Source of the DNA: Bacteroidaceae bacterium
GTDB lineage: Bacteria; Bacteroidota; Bacteroidia; Bacteroidales; Bacteroidaceae
Length of the DNA stretch: 64,000 nt
Direction: 5' to 3'
Assembly: GCA_017416805.1 (NCBI GenBank)
Contig: JAFQBB010000042.1
Span: 62,001-126,000, forward strand
Shown here: positions 8,638-17,215 of the stretch, piece after piece
How the letters are laid out: each line of letters starts with the position of its first letter
Position numbering within the stretch: position 1 is the first letter of the stretch
The notes under the pieces: generated by a model
What the model saw: the letters and a program-made list of their open reading frames with translations, nothing else
Databases searched by the model: none
Told to the model about the DNA's origin: nothing
Made by a program: the position numbers and the translations under genes

Positions 8638-9135
8638 ATGCTTTTCGTTTTTTTTAGGCGTTTTTGTTGGCTATGGATATTGGTATTGATTCAAGCATTA
8701 ATCTTAAATAATATTCAATTATTTGGGTATGCGACCCCTTTTCTTTATGTTTATCTGTTATTGAAATTTAATGTTGACACGTCACGTTATTCATTGTTAT
8801 TGTGGGGATTCTGTTTAGGATTGGCAGTTGATATTTTCACTAATACCCCAGGAGTAAATGCTGCCGCAACTGTTTTATTGGCATTTGTTTGCCCTTTTCT
8901 TGTCTGGTTGTTTTCTCCTAGTGACAGTTCAGATAATTTCAGCCCAGGAATTCGTAGTATGGGTACAATACCTTTCTTGAAGTATGTTGTTTTGGCATTG
9001 TTGGTACATCAAACAGCATTATTTGTTATTCTGACTTTCTCATTTACTCATTTTTTTGATTTATTGATTAGAATTGTATCTTGTACGCTGATAACAACGT
9101 TATGTATCTGGAGTATTGAAAACGTAAAAAGATAA
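8638..9135 (+). CDS. mreD: Rod-shape-determining protein MreD
   Basis: Small polytopic inner-membrane elongasome protein of 165 residues, about five membrane segments. Identification rests on position after mreC, length and hydrophobic pattern, plus FGYATPFLYVYLLLKF and WGFCLGLAVDIFTNTPGVNAAA, which are typical of the family. Its TAA (9133-9135) directly abuts the stop of the convergent gene. In relatives mrdA (PBP2) and rodA usually follow; here they do not. Confidence 0.9.
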   Translation: MLFVFFRRFCWLWILVLIQALILNNIQLFGYATPFLYVYLLLKFNVDTSRYSLLLWGFCLGLAVDIFTNTPGVNAAATVLLAFVCPFLVWLFSPSDSSDNFSPGIRSMGTIPFLKYVVLALLVHQTALFVILTFSFTHFFDLLIRIVSCTLITTLCIWSIENVKR

Positions 9136-10284
9136 TTATTCTTGCAACAGTTTTTCAATCTCACTCTTCAGTTGTGACATATCTTTAATATCTGTGTTTC
9201 GTTTGTACAATCCGTTTTTGCGATCGATCAAGAAATAAGTTGGCCACTCTGTCACATGATAGGTTCTTGCAGAGTAACCTTCTTTATCTTGTACGCAAAT
9301 CCAAGGAAGATTGTGGGCAGAGGTTTTCCAAAAATGGTCGTCTGTGTCGAAAGAAACTTGGTATATTTCCAAACCTTTTGGCGAATATTTGTTGTATAAT
9401 TCACGCAGAGTGATATTTCGTGCTGAAGAATACTGATTTTGGTATATTGTAAAGTCTAAAAGTACAACTTTGCCTTTCAAGTCTGAAAGACGATGAACAA
9501 TTCCCTGTATGTCGGGCAATTCCAAATCGAGTAAAGTAACCTCTTTTATCATATCTTTTGGAAAAAAATTGGGATTTTGTTTGCGGGTATTCTGCAATCC
9601 TTTCATTGTAATATTATGAAGATTAATTGTCCGCAATGCATGTGGATAAATAAGGTCCCAAGAGGTGGCCACAGCAGCAAAGGTTCTGATGTCTTCCCGA
9701 TTGTTCTCCGGATTGAAAAGCATAACCCCATTAATGCGTTGGAACAATGCATAATAAGCATATCCCATACGGGGAGCCTTGTAAATATATTCTCGCTTTA
9801 CATGTTCTTTGTAGTTGTTAAGTTGTTTTTCAACGCTGTCGCGGAAATCTCCTGCAGGCAGATTCATTGTGCTTAATGAATGGATTTGTTTTTGAAGTGT
9901 AAGCTGCTGAATGGCCAGTTCTTTTATTTTCAGGCTTTCTTCAGAGCCTTCTATTGTGTAGTTGGTTGCCATGGTTGGCAACGCAGCCTTAATCGTTACA
10001 ATTTCTGTGGAGTCAATACCTAAATTTATGACATTTCCGCCAATACGTAAGCGATAAAATTCCGGTGTCTCAGGTCTTTTATCTCTGAAACAGAATTCTC
10101 CACTTTTTCCTAAACGGACAGAATCCAGGATTTTAGTGCCATCTAATGCTATCATCTCGAAAAAAAGAGTTTTATCCACAGCTTCAGTGATTTCGCCTTT
10201 TATTTGAAACTGTTGTTCTTTCTGACAAGATATGCAAATCAACATCCATGCAGTGGCTATTGCTATAATCGTTTTCTTTTTCAT
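9136..10284 (-). CDS. Thioredoxin-fold lipoprotein with DUF4369 domain, CxxC absent
   Basis: A 382-residue predicted lipoprotein (signal MKKKTIIAIATAW..., cysteine at about residue 20 in ICISC). The N-terminal DUF4369 beta-domain is recognised from FQIKGEITEAVDKTLFFE and FYRLRIGG; the C-terminal AhpC/TSA-thioredoxin fold from LELPDIQGIVHRLSDLKGKVVLLDF and YHVTEWPTYFLIDRKNG. Where relatives carry WCxxC this protein reads DFTIYQNQYSSARN, so it should not be a classic thiol oxidoreductase. An in-frame ATG at 10314 was rejected because it falls inside the -7 box. Lies tail to tail with mreD with no spacer. Confidence 0.8.
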   Translation of the reverse strand: MKKKTIIAIATAWMLICISCQKEQQFQIKGEITEAVDKTLFFEMIALDGTKILDSVRLGKSGEFCFRDKRPETPEFYRLRIGGNVINLGIDSTEIVTIKAALPTMATNYTIEGSEESLKIKELAIQQLTLQKQIHSLSTMNLPAGDFRDSVEKQLNNYKEHVKREYIYKAPRMGYAYYALFQRINGVMLFNPENNREDIRTFAAVATSWDLIYPHALRTINLHNITMKGLQNTRKQNPNFFPKDMIKEVTLLDLELPDIQGIVHRLSDLKGKVVLLDFTIYQNQYSSARNITLRELYNKYSPKGLEIYQVSFDTDDHFWKTSAHNLPWICVQDKEGYSARTYHVTEWPTYFLIDRKNGLYKRNTDIKDMSQLKSEIEKLLQE

Positions 10285-10311
10285 TTGTTCAATATTTATA
10301 TAAATATGCCA

Positions 10312-10319
10312 CAAAGGTA
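10312..10319 (-). promoter_or_regulatory. -7 box for DUF4369 lipoprotein gene
   Basis: TACCTTTG on the minus strand, 27 bp upstream of the chosen ATG at 10284. This fixes the start downstream of 10314. Confidence 0.5.
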
Positions 10320-10400
10320 CAACCCTTGCTGACTATTTTGGGAATTTTTCGTATTAAAATTATAAAAAAAGAGAAGATAGAACACTTTTCTTGTTTTTTC

Positions 10401-10433
10401 TTGCTCATTATCAAGTAGAAAAGCGTATCTTTG
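10401..10433 (+). promoter_or_regulatory. pnp promoter
   Basis: TATCTTTG (10426-10433), an exact -7 match, preceded by TTG at 10401-10403, 22 bp away, close to the expected -33 spacing. The transcript would have a leader of about 40 nt. Confidence 0.6.
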
Positions 10434-10478
10434 CACGATTTTTGGAAAGATAGTACAAAACTATAATTATTTATTTAG

Positions 10479-12653
10479 ATGAACGTAATTACAAAAGAGG
10501 TCAAGTTGCCTGATGGAAGAACCATCACACTTGAGACGGGAAAGTTGGCAAAGCAGGCCGATGGTTCGGTGATGCTGCGCATGGGTAACACCGTGTTGCT
10601 GGCTACTGTTTGTGCCGCCAAGGATGCAGTTCCCGGTACAGATTTTATGCCTTTACAGGTAGAGTATAAAGAGAAGTATGCGGCTTTTGGCCGTTTCCCC
10701 GGTGGTTTCACCAAACGCGAAGGCAAGGCTTCGGATTATGAAATCCTGACCTGCCGTCTGGTGGACCGCGCTCTTCGTCCTCTATTCCCCGATAACTATC
10801 ATGCAGAGGTATATGTAAACATCATTCTGTTCTCTGCTGACGGTGTGGATATGCCCGATGCATTGGCTGGTCTGGCAGCTTCTGCCGCCCTTGCTGTGAG
10901 CGACATTCCTTTCGGAGGTCCTATCTCTGAAGTACGTGTGGCTCGTATCGACGGTGAGTTCGTTATCAACCCCACTTTCCAACAGCTTGAAGAAGCCGAT
11001 ATGGATCTGATGGTTGCCGCCACTTACGAGAACATCATGATGGTGGAAGGCGAAATGAAGGAAGTTTCAGAGCAAGATTTGCTCGAAGCCATGAAGGTCG
11101 CTCACGCTGCCATCAAGGACCACTGCAAGGTACAGATGGAATTGATGGAGGAGTGTGGTACCGTACAGAAGCGCGAATATTGTCACGAAGAGAACGACGA
11201 AGAACTCCGCAAGGCTGTTCGTGAGGCTTGCTACGACAAGGCATACGCCATTGCTCAGAGCGGCAATTGCAACAAGCACGAGCGTGGTGAGGCTTTCGAA
11301 GCCATCCGCGAAGAGTTCAAGGCCCAGTTCACAGAAGAAGAATTGGAGACCAAGGCTGCCCTTATCGACCGCTACTACCACGATGTGGAGAAAGAGGCTA
11401 TGCGCCGCTGCATCCTTGATGAAGGCAAGCGTCTCGATGGTCGTAAGACTACCGAAATCCGTCCTATCTGGTGCGAAGTTAGCCCGCTGCCCGGTCCTCA
11501 CGGTTCTGCCATCTTTACCCGTGGTGAGACTCAGTCGCTCACCAGCGTGACATTGGGTACCAAGCTCGATGAGAAGATTGTGGATGACGTACTCGACCAG
11601 CACCGCGAGCGTTTCCTTCTTCACTATAATTTCCCTCCTTTCTCTACAGGCGAAGCCCGTCCCCAGCGTGGTGTAGGCCGTCGCGAGATTGGTCACGGCC
11701 ACTTGGCATGGCGCGCATTGAAGGGGCAGATTCCCGCAGATTATCCTTATGCAGTACGCGTAGTTTCTGACATTCTTGAGTCAAACGGTTCTTCTTCAAT
11801 GGCTACTGTATGTGCCGGAACATTGGCGCTGATGGATGCCGGTGTGAAGATGGCTAAGCCCGTGTCAGGTATTGCTATGGGACTTATCAAGAATGCCGGT
11901 GAAGAGAAGTATGCCGTATTGAGCGACATCCTTGGCGACGAGGACCACTTGGGTGACATGGACTTCAAGGTGACAGGTACACGTGATGGTATCACTGCCA
12001 CTCAGATGGACATCAAGGTGGATGGTTTGTCATACGAGATTTTGGAGAAGGCTCTGTTGCAGGCTAAGGAAGGCCGCGAGCACATCCTTGGCAAGATTAC
12101 CGAGTGTATCGCTGAGCCTCGTGCCGAGTTGAAGGACCATGCTCCTCGCATCGAGGTGATGATTATTCCGAAGGAGTTCATCGGTGCTGTGATTGGCCCT
12201 GGTGGCAAGATTATCCAAGGTATGCAGGAAGAGACCGGTGCCACTATCACCATTGAAGAGATTGATGGTATTGGCCGTATTGAGATTGCAGGAACAAACA
12301 AGCAGAGCATTGAGTCTGCCATGAATATGATCAAGGCCATCGTTGCTATTCCCGAGGTGGGCGAGGTCTATACAGGTAAGGTGCGCAGTGTGATGCCTTA
12401 TGGTTGCTTCGTAGAGTTCCTGCCCGGCAAGGACGGATTGCTCCACATCAGCGAGATTGACTGGAAGCGTCTGGAGACCGTGGAAGAGGCCGGCATCAAG
12501 GAAGGTGACGAGATTGAGGTGAAGTTGCTTGACATTGATCCTAAGACGGGTAAGTTCAAGCTTTCACACCGTGTGCTCCTTGAGAAACCTGAAGGATACG
12601 TAGATCGTCCTGCCCGCCGCGAGCGTCCCGAGCGTCGTCCCCGCAGAGACTGA
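10479..12653 (+). CDS. pnp: Polyribonucleotide nucleotidyltransferase (PNPase)
   Basis: Phosphorolytic 3'-5' exoribonuclease acting in mRNA decay. Domain order is complete: first RNase PH core ([31 protein letters not shown]), helical linker, second RNase PH core ([42 protein letters not shown]), KH domain ([20 protein letters not shown]) and S1 domain ([20 protein letters not shown]). It ends in a basic Arg/Pro-rich tail ([13 protein letters not shown]). Length of 724 is normal. Codons are richer in C/G-ending choices than the mre genes just upstream, consistent with high expression. Confidence 0.98.
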   Translation: MNVITKEVKLPDGRTITLETGKLAKQADGSVMLRMGNTVLLATVCAAKDAVPGTDFMPLQVEYKEKYAAFGRFPGGFTKREGKASDYEILTCRLVDRALRPLFPDNYHAEVYVNIILFSADGVDMPDALAGLAASAALAVSDIPFGGPISEVRVARIDGEFVINPTFQQLEEADMDLMVAATYENIMMVEGEMKEVSEQDLLEAMKVAHAAIKDHCKVQMELMEECGTVQKREYCHEENDEELRKAVREACYDKAYAIAQSGNCNKHERGEAFEAIREEFKAQFTEEELETKAALIDRYYHDVEKEAMRRCILDEGKRLDGRKTTEIRPIWCEVSPLPGPHGSAIFTRGETQSLTSVTLGTKLDEKIVDDVLDQHRERFLLHYNFPPFSTGEARPQRGVGRREIGHGHLAWRALKGQIPADYPYAVRVVSDILESNGSSSMATVCAGTLALMDAGVKMAKPVSGIAMGLIKNAGEEKYAVLSDILGDEDHLGDMDFKVTGTRDGITATQMDIKVDGLSYEILEKALLQAKEGREHILGKITECIAEPRAELKDHAPRIEVMIIPKEFIGAVIGPGGKIIQGMQEETGATITIEEIDGIGRIEIAGTNKQSIESAMNMIKAIVAIPEVGEVYTGKVRSVMPYGCFVEFLPGKDGLLHISEIDWKRLETVEEAGIKEGDEIEVKLLDIDPKTGKFKLSHRVLLEKPEGYVDRPARRERPERRPRRD

Positions 12654-12797
12654 CAGGCTGTTTTGTAGAATATGAAGTGTGGTCATCGTACATTCATGCA
12701 TTGGGTATGGATATGTGCGATGACTGCTCTTTTTAGGGCGACTCAACTTTTTCCTGATTCAAGATGTTGAGTTTGTGAAATCTAAATAGGTAACAAG

Positions 12798-13577
12798 ATG
12801 TCAACAGTGCTTTATTCGTCTCCCATTTTCGGTCCGGTACATAGTCGCCGGTTGGGAGTTTCGTTAGGAATCAATCTGCTCCCTGCTGATGGCAAGGTGT
12901 GTACGTTTGATTGCATTTATTGCGAATGCGGATTCAATTCCCAGCGTCGTCCGTCTGTTTCTATGCCCACTCGGGAGGAGGTGCGTATGGCTTTGGAGGA
13001 GCGGCTCAAGGCGATGAGGGCTGAAGGTACTCCGCCCGATGTTCTGACCTTTGCCGGTAATGGTGAGCCTACTGTCCATCCCCACTTTCCCGAAATCATT
13101 GAGGATACGTTGGCTTTGCGCGACTGTTATTTTCCTGATGCTAAGGTCAGTGTGCTTTCCAATTCAACCACGGTGGGTCGCCCTGCCGTGAGGAAGGCGC
13201 TGATGATGGTGGACAATGCCATTATGAAGTTGGATACTGTTGATGCTGCTTACATCCGCATGCTTGACCGTCCTACGGGGAGGTTTGATTTGGAAAAGAT
13301 AATTCAGTCCTTGAAGCAGATGGAGGGGAAACTAATCATCCAGACGATGTTCTTGAAAGGCCATTCTTCGCAGGGTGAGGACGTGGACAATACGACCGAC
13401 CGCTATGTGCTTCCTTGGATGCAGGTTGTCAAGGAGATTGCTCCCCGGCAGGTGATGATATATACTGTTGACCGTGAGACTCCTGACAGCAATCTGCAGA
13501 AGGCTACTCCGGCAGAACTGGACCGCATTGTCTCGCTCCTTGCTGGTCAGGGAATAAAGGCTATGGCTTCGTATTGA
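12798..13577 (+). CDS. Radical SAM protein
   Basis: A 259-residue radical SAM enzyme with the cluster motif Cys35-x3-Cys39-x2-Cys42 (CTFDCIYC) followed by ECG. Further family signs are PVHSRRLGVSLGINLLP at the N-terminus, TFAGNGEPTVHPHFP (the GGE-like SAM-binding strand) and VSVLSNSTTV. The layout resembles the COG0731 group, which includes wyosine-type tRNA enzymes, but a tRNA-modifying role is not shown. It stands alone downstream of pnp, and the substrate is unknown. Confidence 0.85.
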   Translation: MSTVLYSSPIFGPVHSRRLGVSLGINLLPADGKVCTFDCIYCECGFNSQRRPSVSMPTREEVRMALEERLKAMRAEGTPPDVLTFAGNGEPTVHPHFPEIIEDTLALRDCYFPDAKVSVLSNSTTVGRPAVRKALMMVDNAIMKLDTVDAAYIRMLDRPTGRFDLEKIIQSLKQMEGKLIIQTMFLKGHSSQGEDVDNTTDRYVLPWMQVVKEIAPRQVMIYTVDRETPDSNLQKATPAELDRIVSLLAGQGIKAMASY

Positions 13578-13660
13578 GGACGTTACATGTACGATTTGCC
13601 AATCGCAAGGTACAATTCAGGTATAGGAGGGCCAAGATGTTTTCTGGCACAGTCTCCTTA

Positions 13661-13695
13661 AAAGAAAAAACGATGGTTGATTGACTCAACCATCG
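13661..13695 (-). terminator. Terminator of tRNA-Pro
   Basis: A perfect 10-bp hairpin, CGATGGTTGA (13671-13680) with TCAACCATCG (13686-13695), is followed on the minus strand by a run of T interrupted once by C. It lies 9 bp beyond the tRNA 3' end. Confidence 0.8.
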
Positions 13696-13703
13696 CTTTT
13701 GCG

Positions 13704-13776
13704 TCGGAAAGAGGCGACTCGAACGCCCGACCCCTACGTCCCGAACGTAGTGCGCTACCAACTGCGCTACTTTCCG
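13704..13776 (-). tRNA. tRNA-Pro(CGG)
   Basis: Read on the minus strand, a full cloverleaf forms: acceptor CGGAAAG/CTTTCCG, D stem GCGC/GCGC with AGTTGGTA loop, anticodon stem CTACG/CGTAG around loop TTCGGGA (anticodon CGG), and a T arm with TTCGAGT. The discriminator is A and no CCA is encoded. It has its own promoter and terminator. Confidence 0.93.
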
Positions 13777-13790
13777 TCGTTTTCCGGCTG

Positions 13791-13822
13791 CAAAGATACA
13801 CACTTTCTGAGGAAGTGCCAAA
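13791..13822 (-). promoter_or_regulatory. tRNA-Pro promoter
   Basis: Minus-strand TTTG (13822-13819), 20 bp, then TATCTTTG (13798-13791): both Bacteroides promoter elements with good spacing. Transcription would start about 8 bp before the tRNA. The -33 box lies inside the left arm of the 13809-13852 palindrome. Confidence 0.7.
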
Positions 13823-13852
13823 CTTTTTCTGTCAAAAGTTTGGCACTTCCTC
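13809..13852. repeat. Perfect 19-bp inverted repeat upstream of tRNA-Pro
   Basis: GAGGAAGTGCCAAACTTTT (13809-13827) is the exact reverse complement of 13834-13852, with a six-base loop. The TTTT at the stem centre means it is not a classic terminator; it overlaps the tRNA -33 box. Confidence 0.85.
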
Positions 13853-14140
13853 GTCTCTTGTACGTTGGATTTGCTCCGTGAGGCTATGTCGTCGGGCTAT
13901 TTCCCCTTCTCGCCAAGGATACAGACGAAGTCGGTGCGGCGTATGGCCTCCTTCACTTCGGAACCGGCGCGGAATTCTTTTTTCTTTACACTCTGTAGTA
14001 ACAAATCCTGCAAAACTTTTTTATTCCTATTTCTATAAAGTGAAACGGTACGTAACGGGCCTGTTTCTGAATAAATATACACAGAGGTAAAGAGGAGGTG
14101 GGTTGAAAGGGTAGCTGCAGATGAACCGTTTCGTCCTACC

Positions 14141-14256
14141 GCTCCTAAACATCCACCGAAGCGTAGGAGAAGTTCCGCTCATGCGTACCTGAGAATCGGG
14201 GTGTGCGCAGGAGAACTTCAGCGGATGTTTAGGAGCGCTTCTTCGGATGTTTAGGA
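14141..14256. repeat. Repeat cluster with nested inverted repeats
   Basis: GCTCCTAAACATCC (14141-14154) is exactly inverted at 14223-14236. A third partial copy, GGATGTTTAGGA, follows at 14245-14256. Within the outer pair GAAGTTC and GAACTTC form an inner inverted pair. Function unknown. Confidence 0.65.
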
Positions 14257-14542
14257 CAGGTCATCTTGAAAAGTCTCGGTGAATGGGGTTGGCAATATTC
14301 CTCATGGTATCCTTAAATGTATAATTATACAGAATTGGCCGCGCGAGAATCGCGTATATGGACATGGATTTTCTTTCGTAGGAAAAATGGACAAAATTAG
14401 AATCTGCTGTAAAGTGCTGAAAACCAGTTATTAGAGATTGTCGTTGTGGCTATAAGATTAAGCAGCCTTAATTCCTCAATGAGATCTTCTAAGGAAGATA
14501 TTTTTCTTGTTTCTTTACATTGTAAATAGTAAAATCTTTACA

Positions 14543-14592
14543 ATTATTGTTGTCCGGTAAAATCTCTTAAGTTCTTACCGGACAACAATAAT
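14543..14592. repeat. Perfect 18-bp inverted repeat
   Basis: ATTATTGTTGTCCGGTAA (14543-14560) is exactly inverted at 14575-14592 around a 14-base loop containing CTTAAG. It lies downstream of the TonB-type gene but lacks a T-run on either side. The arms could equally be ends of a lost or miniature mobile element. Confidence 0.8.
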
Positions 14593-14651
14593 ATAATTCC
14601 GTGGATTTCGTGAAATCCATGCCTGAATATGTGGGAGGAGATGGGGAAAGG

Positions 14652-17105
14652 TTATTCCATCATGCCGCCGTCGCCGCTATAGGAGTCCATGGAGTTCATG
14701 CTGTCGTCCATGGATTTGGCAGGCTTGCGCTTGCTGGGAGCCAGATTGCCGAAGCTGTAGGTGAGGGTGAGTCCGATGCGTCGGCCACCGCGCCAGTTTT
14801 CGGACACCATGTGGGTGTCGCCTGTTTGGGTGATGGTCTTCCAACGGCGCGAGTCGAGTATGTCGCGGGCATTGATGCTCAGGCTCAGTTTCTTGTTCCA
14901 GAACGATTTGCGCAGTCCGGCATCGAGCGAATAGTTAGCTTTTCGATAGCCCTGTGCCACCACCTGACGGGCGTTGTAGTTGCCTGTCAGTTGCAAAGAG
15001 AAGGAGTAGGGCAGGATGATGTTGGCCATCATGCGGGCGTTCCACGAAAAGTCTTCGTCGCTCTCGCCTGTCACCAGTTGGTCGGCCATCATGAAGCGGA
15101 ATCCGTCGAGTTTGTAGTAGAAGAGGTTCACCGTAGTGGTGAGGTCGATGGCGCGGCCCAACTTGTTTTTGGCCACGATTTCGAGTCCGGCAGACTGTGA
15201 CTGGGTGACGTTGCGGTCGGTGGAGTACATCACATTTCCCTCGCGGTAGCGGATGCGCTGGATGACATCGTCCGTCGTGCGGTAATATCCCGAGAGGGAG
15301 AGGGTGTGGTCCTCCCAGTTCTTGATGTAGTTCAGTTCGTAGGCGTTGGAGTACTGTGGCTGCAGCTCGGGATTACCGAATGAGATGTTGGTGGAGTCGG
15401 TAATGTTGCGGAAGGAGTTGAGTTGTCCGCCCCAAGGACGTTGCAGGCGGCGGGTGTAGTTCACCTGTAGTTCGTTCCCGCCCGGCAGTTCGTAAGAGAG
15501 GAACAGGCTGGGGAAGAGGCTGAAGTAGTCCTTTGCAAACAGCGTGGGGGCTTGACCGTCAAACTCCTGCGCATAGTTGCGCGACTCGGAATTGACCTTC
15601 CAGTATTCGCCACGCACACCCACCTGATAGCCCAGTTTGCCAAGGCGTCCGGAGTAGGTGGCATAGAGGGCATGGATGTCCTGGTCGTAGATGAAACGGT
15701 TGTAGAGTAGTTGGTCGATGTCATTGTGTGTCTCATCGTTATAGGTGCTTACGGGGCTGTTCTCACGGTTGAACGAGCCTTTGTATCCGGCCTCCACCTT
15801 GTGGTTCTCGCTCAGCTTGTTCACATAGTCGAGCTGTGCCTCCCAGCGCTTGTTGTCCATGTCGTTCTCCTGATATTGGTAGGACGAGAGGGATTCGCCG
15901 CGCACGGTGCGGTACTCCGTTTGGGCATCGCGCCGCCACACGTTGTGCGAGAGGGTGAAGTCAATGTTGTGCTCCTCGCCGAAGTCATGCTTGTATCCCA
16001 CATCGAAGTTCATCATCCGCATGTCGTCCCCCGAAGTGGTGAGGCGGCTGTACCGGTTGGTAGTGGGGACAAGGGTTCGTTTCTCGGTATAGTGGATAGA
16101 GTTGTCGCGGCTTCCGTCACCGAACATGCCCATAAAGTTGGCCGAGAAGTGGTCGGCACGTGTCATGTGCCACGTGAGTCCGGCACGTCCGAAGATGTTA
16201 TTTCCATCGCCCATGTTCTCGCCCTCCTGCTTGAGGGTGCCGTCGGGATTCTCACGCTCGCTCTCGCTGCCTCCCTCATGTTCGCGGTGGCGGTAGCCCA
16301 AGTTGGCATAAGCATCCAGTTTGCCACTGCTGTAGTTGATGTTGCCGCTGGCATTGTATCCGCCGTAACTGTCGCCTCCGGCCTGTACACTGCCAAAGTA
16401 TCCGGGCTTGCGGTCCTCTTTGAGTACGATGTTGATGATACCGGCCGAACCCTCAGGGCTGAATTTGGCCGATGGGTTGGTGATGACCTCAATCTTCTGT
16501 ATAGTTTCGGCAGGCAGCTGCTCCAATATCTCACCGCGGTTATCAGCCGACAGGCCCGATGCCTTACCGTTGATCCACACGGTGACACTGCTGCTTCCGC
16601 GCAGAGACACTTCGCCTTCACTATCTACCTCTACCGAAGGGATGTTTGTCAGCACATCGCTGGCCGAACCTCCCGTAGCGGCTATATTCTGGTCCACGTC
16701 GAACACCTTCTTGTCAATCTCGAACTTCATCTGTGCCCGCTGGCCTGTCACCTGCACTTCGCCCAGCATCTTGCTGTCTTCACGGATAGTGAGGGTACGC
16801 AGGTTCACGTTGCGTGCCTGGCGGGTGATGGAGAAGTTCCTTTTCATCTCCTTGTATCCGATGAAAGTGATGCTTAGTGTGTAATTGCCTTCGGCCAGTC
16901 CTTTGATATTGAAGTTTCCATCAATGTCAGTCACTGTTCCTTTCAATAAGTCGCTGATCCCGGCTTTGCTCACGCTGATAGTCACGAACTCCAATGCTTC
17001 CTTGGTTTGTGCATCCACAATCTTTCCACGCACGGCTCCACCTTGAGCCATCATGCATGCAACCACTGTCACCAGCAGCCATACCATTGTTAAGAATCTT
17101 TTCAT
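14652..17105 (-). CDS. TonB-dependent-receptor-like outer-membrane beta-barrel protein
   Basis: An 817-residue outer-membrane protein. Signal peptide at residues 1-21 (MKRFLTMVWLLVTVVACMMAQ), then a carboxypeptidase-D-like domain (GKIVDAQTKEALEFVTISV), a plug domain (FDVDQNIAATGGSASDVLTNIPSVEVD, VWINGKASGL, IEVITNPSAKFSPEGSAGIINIVLK) and a large barrel of the OMP_b-brl_3 type. No SusD-like gene is next to it, so this is not a classic glycan-uptake pair; members of this subgroup are often linked to iron, peptide or cell-surface roles, but the substrate is unknown. The tail is Met/Ser/Asp-rich (DDSMNSMDSYSGDGGMME), which is unusual for a barrel that normally ends in an aromatic residue. Confidence 0.88.
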   Translation of the reverse strand: MKRFLTMVWLLVTVVACMMAQGGAVRGKIVDAQTKEALEFVTISVSKAGISDLLKGTVTDIDGNFNIKGLAEGNYTLSITFIGYKEMKRNFSITRQARNVNLRTLTIREDSKMLGEVQVTGQRAQMKFEIDKKVFDVDQNIAATGGSASDVLTNIPSVEVDSEGEVSLRGSSSVTVWINGKASGLSADNRGEILEQLPAETIQKIEVITNPSAKFSPEGSAGIINIVLKEDRKPGYFGSVQAGGDSYGGYNASGNINYSSGKLDAYANLGYRHREHEGGSESERENPDGTLKQEGENMGDGNNIFGRAGLTWHMTRADHFSANFMGMFGDGSRDNSIHYTEKRTLVPTTNRYSRLTTSGDDMRMMNFDVGYKHDFGEEHNIDFTLSHNVWRRDAQTEYRTVRGESLSSYQYQENDMDNKRWEAQLDYVNKLSENHKVEAGYKGSFNRENSPVSTYNDETHNDIDQLLYNRFIYDQDIHALYATYSGRLGKLGYQVGVRGEYWKVNSESRNYAQEFDGQAPTLFAKDYFSLFPSLFLSYELPGGNELQVNYTRRLQRPWGGQLNSFRNITDSTNISFGNPELQPQYSNAYELNYIKNWEDHTLSLSGYYRTTDDVIQRIRYREGNVMYSTDRNVTQSQSAGLEIVAKNKLGRAIDLTTTVNLFYYKLDGFRFMMADQLVTGESDEDFSWNARMMANIILPYSFSLQLTGNYNARQVVAQGYRKANYSLDAGLRKSFWNKKLSLSINARDILDSRRWKTITQTGDTHMVSENWRGGRRIGLTLTYSFGNLAPSKRKPAKSMDDSMNSMDSYSGDGGMME

Positions 17106-17153
17106 GTACGAGTGTTTGTTGTAATCTTAATACCCTTATTATTTTAAGAGGCG

Positions 17154-17161
17154 CAAAGGTA
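17154..17161 (-). promoter_or_regulatory. -7 box for TonB-type gene
   Basis: TACCTTTG on the minus strand, 48 bp upstream of the ATG at 17105. No convincing -33 box. Confidence 0.45.
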
Positions 17162-17215
17162 ATGCAATAAAATTGATTTACAGAAAGAATGACACAATTT
17201 AACGGGTTGCAGGAG

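Larger units (their letters stand above)
13853..14651. other. Gene-poor gap with palindromes and a possible gene remnant
   Basis: About 800 bp without a convincing gene. It holds a repeat cluster at 14141-14256 and a strong palindrome at 14543-14592. On the minus strand 13897-14082 reads 61 codons from an ATG, ending RTDFVCILGEKGK; the last 26 codons look protein-like in codon choice, so this could be the tail of a decayed gene, but I recognise no family. Confidence 0.4.

Noticed and set aside
10285..10314. Upstream ATG for the DUF4369 lipoprotein
   Set aside because: It lies inside the -7 box and would hide the lipoprotein signal behind ten extra residues.
14543..14592. Rho-independent terminator of the TonB-type gene
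   Set aside because: No T-run follows either arm; left as a repeat of unknown role.
15711..16877. 388-codon frame on the + strand inside the TonB-type gene
   Set aside because: Antisense shadow of a well-supported gene; no family features and unusual composition.
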